DNA from: Desmodus rotundus
Lineage: Eukaryota; Chordata; Mammalia; Chiroptera; Phyllostomidae
Direction of reading: 5' to 3'
Assembly (NCBI RefSeq): GCF_022682495.2
Contig: NC_071391.1
Coordinates: 107,615,195-107,679,194, forward strand
Length of the DNA: 64,000 bases
The DNA's letters: not shown here
How positions within the stretch are numbered: the stretch's first letter is position 1
Content: more notes on this DNA, generated by a model
Told to the model about the DNA's origin: nothing
The model's database searches: none
The model's input: the letters and a program-made list of their open reading frames with translations, nothing else

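Noticed and set aside
62346..62801. Plus-strand open frame of 151 codons
   Set aside because: It is partly the antisense of DNAH6 exon 62337-62501, and the rest is CT-rich intron.

Overview
This window is vertebrate nuclear DNA from a mammal, most likely a bat. It is a gene-sparse stretch of large introns packed with LINE, SINE and DNA-transposon relics. Four copies of a tRNA-derived SINE with the layout of the bat VES family, plus bat-type L1 and half-L1 elements, point to Chiroptera. No Helitron of the kind abundant in vespertilionid bats was noticed, which weakly favours another family. There is no bacterial-style gene organisation.

One protein-coding gene runs through the whole window on the minus strand: an axonemal dynein heavy chain that I identify as DNAH6. 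Twenty-two exons are visible between 5562 and 64000, all in one continuous frame of about 1,225 codons with correct splice sites (one of them a GC donor). They encode, in order, the end of the linker, AAA1 (Walker A GPAGTGKT and Walker B CCFDEFNR), AAA2 (GPTGGGKTT), AAA3 (GTTGVGKS and VIFVDDLN) and the region leading to AAA4. The AAA4 P-loop exon was not found and must lie beyond position 1. The 5' end of the gene lies beyond position 64000.

The introns hold nearly all the mobile DNA. 1-5.5 kb: a complete 2.66-kb hAT-Charlie-like transposon with 8-bp target duplications and a broken transposase. 9.8-12.8 kb: ancient LINE DNA and a 5'-inverted L1. 13-19.8 kb: L2, MIR, a VES SINE, a perfect hairpin, an LTR relic and a hAT MITE. 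22.7-28.3 kb: hAT MITE, L1, L2 and two VES copies. 29.5-36.2 kb: two plus-strand half-L1 elements, one nested in an older L1 together with a Tigger-like element. 38.4-40.8 kb: VES and old L1. 43.5-49.9 kb: two minus-strand half-L1 elements. 51.5-59.6 kb: LTR-like segment, L1 relics, MER5-like MITEs, a mariner element that seems to carry a MER20 fragment, and another hAT MITE.

The most interesting material is the group of four half-L1 elements: 5' UTR plus ORF1 plus 3' tail, with no ORF2. Two of them share the same disabling lesions in ORF1, and the plus and minus pairs form long inverted repeats around four DNAH6 exons totalling exactly 936 nt. No RNA gene, CRISPR array or bacterial system was seen. 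Family names come from recall of consensus features; nothing was searched.
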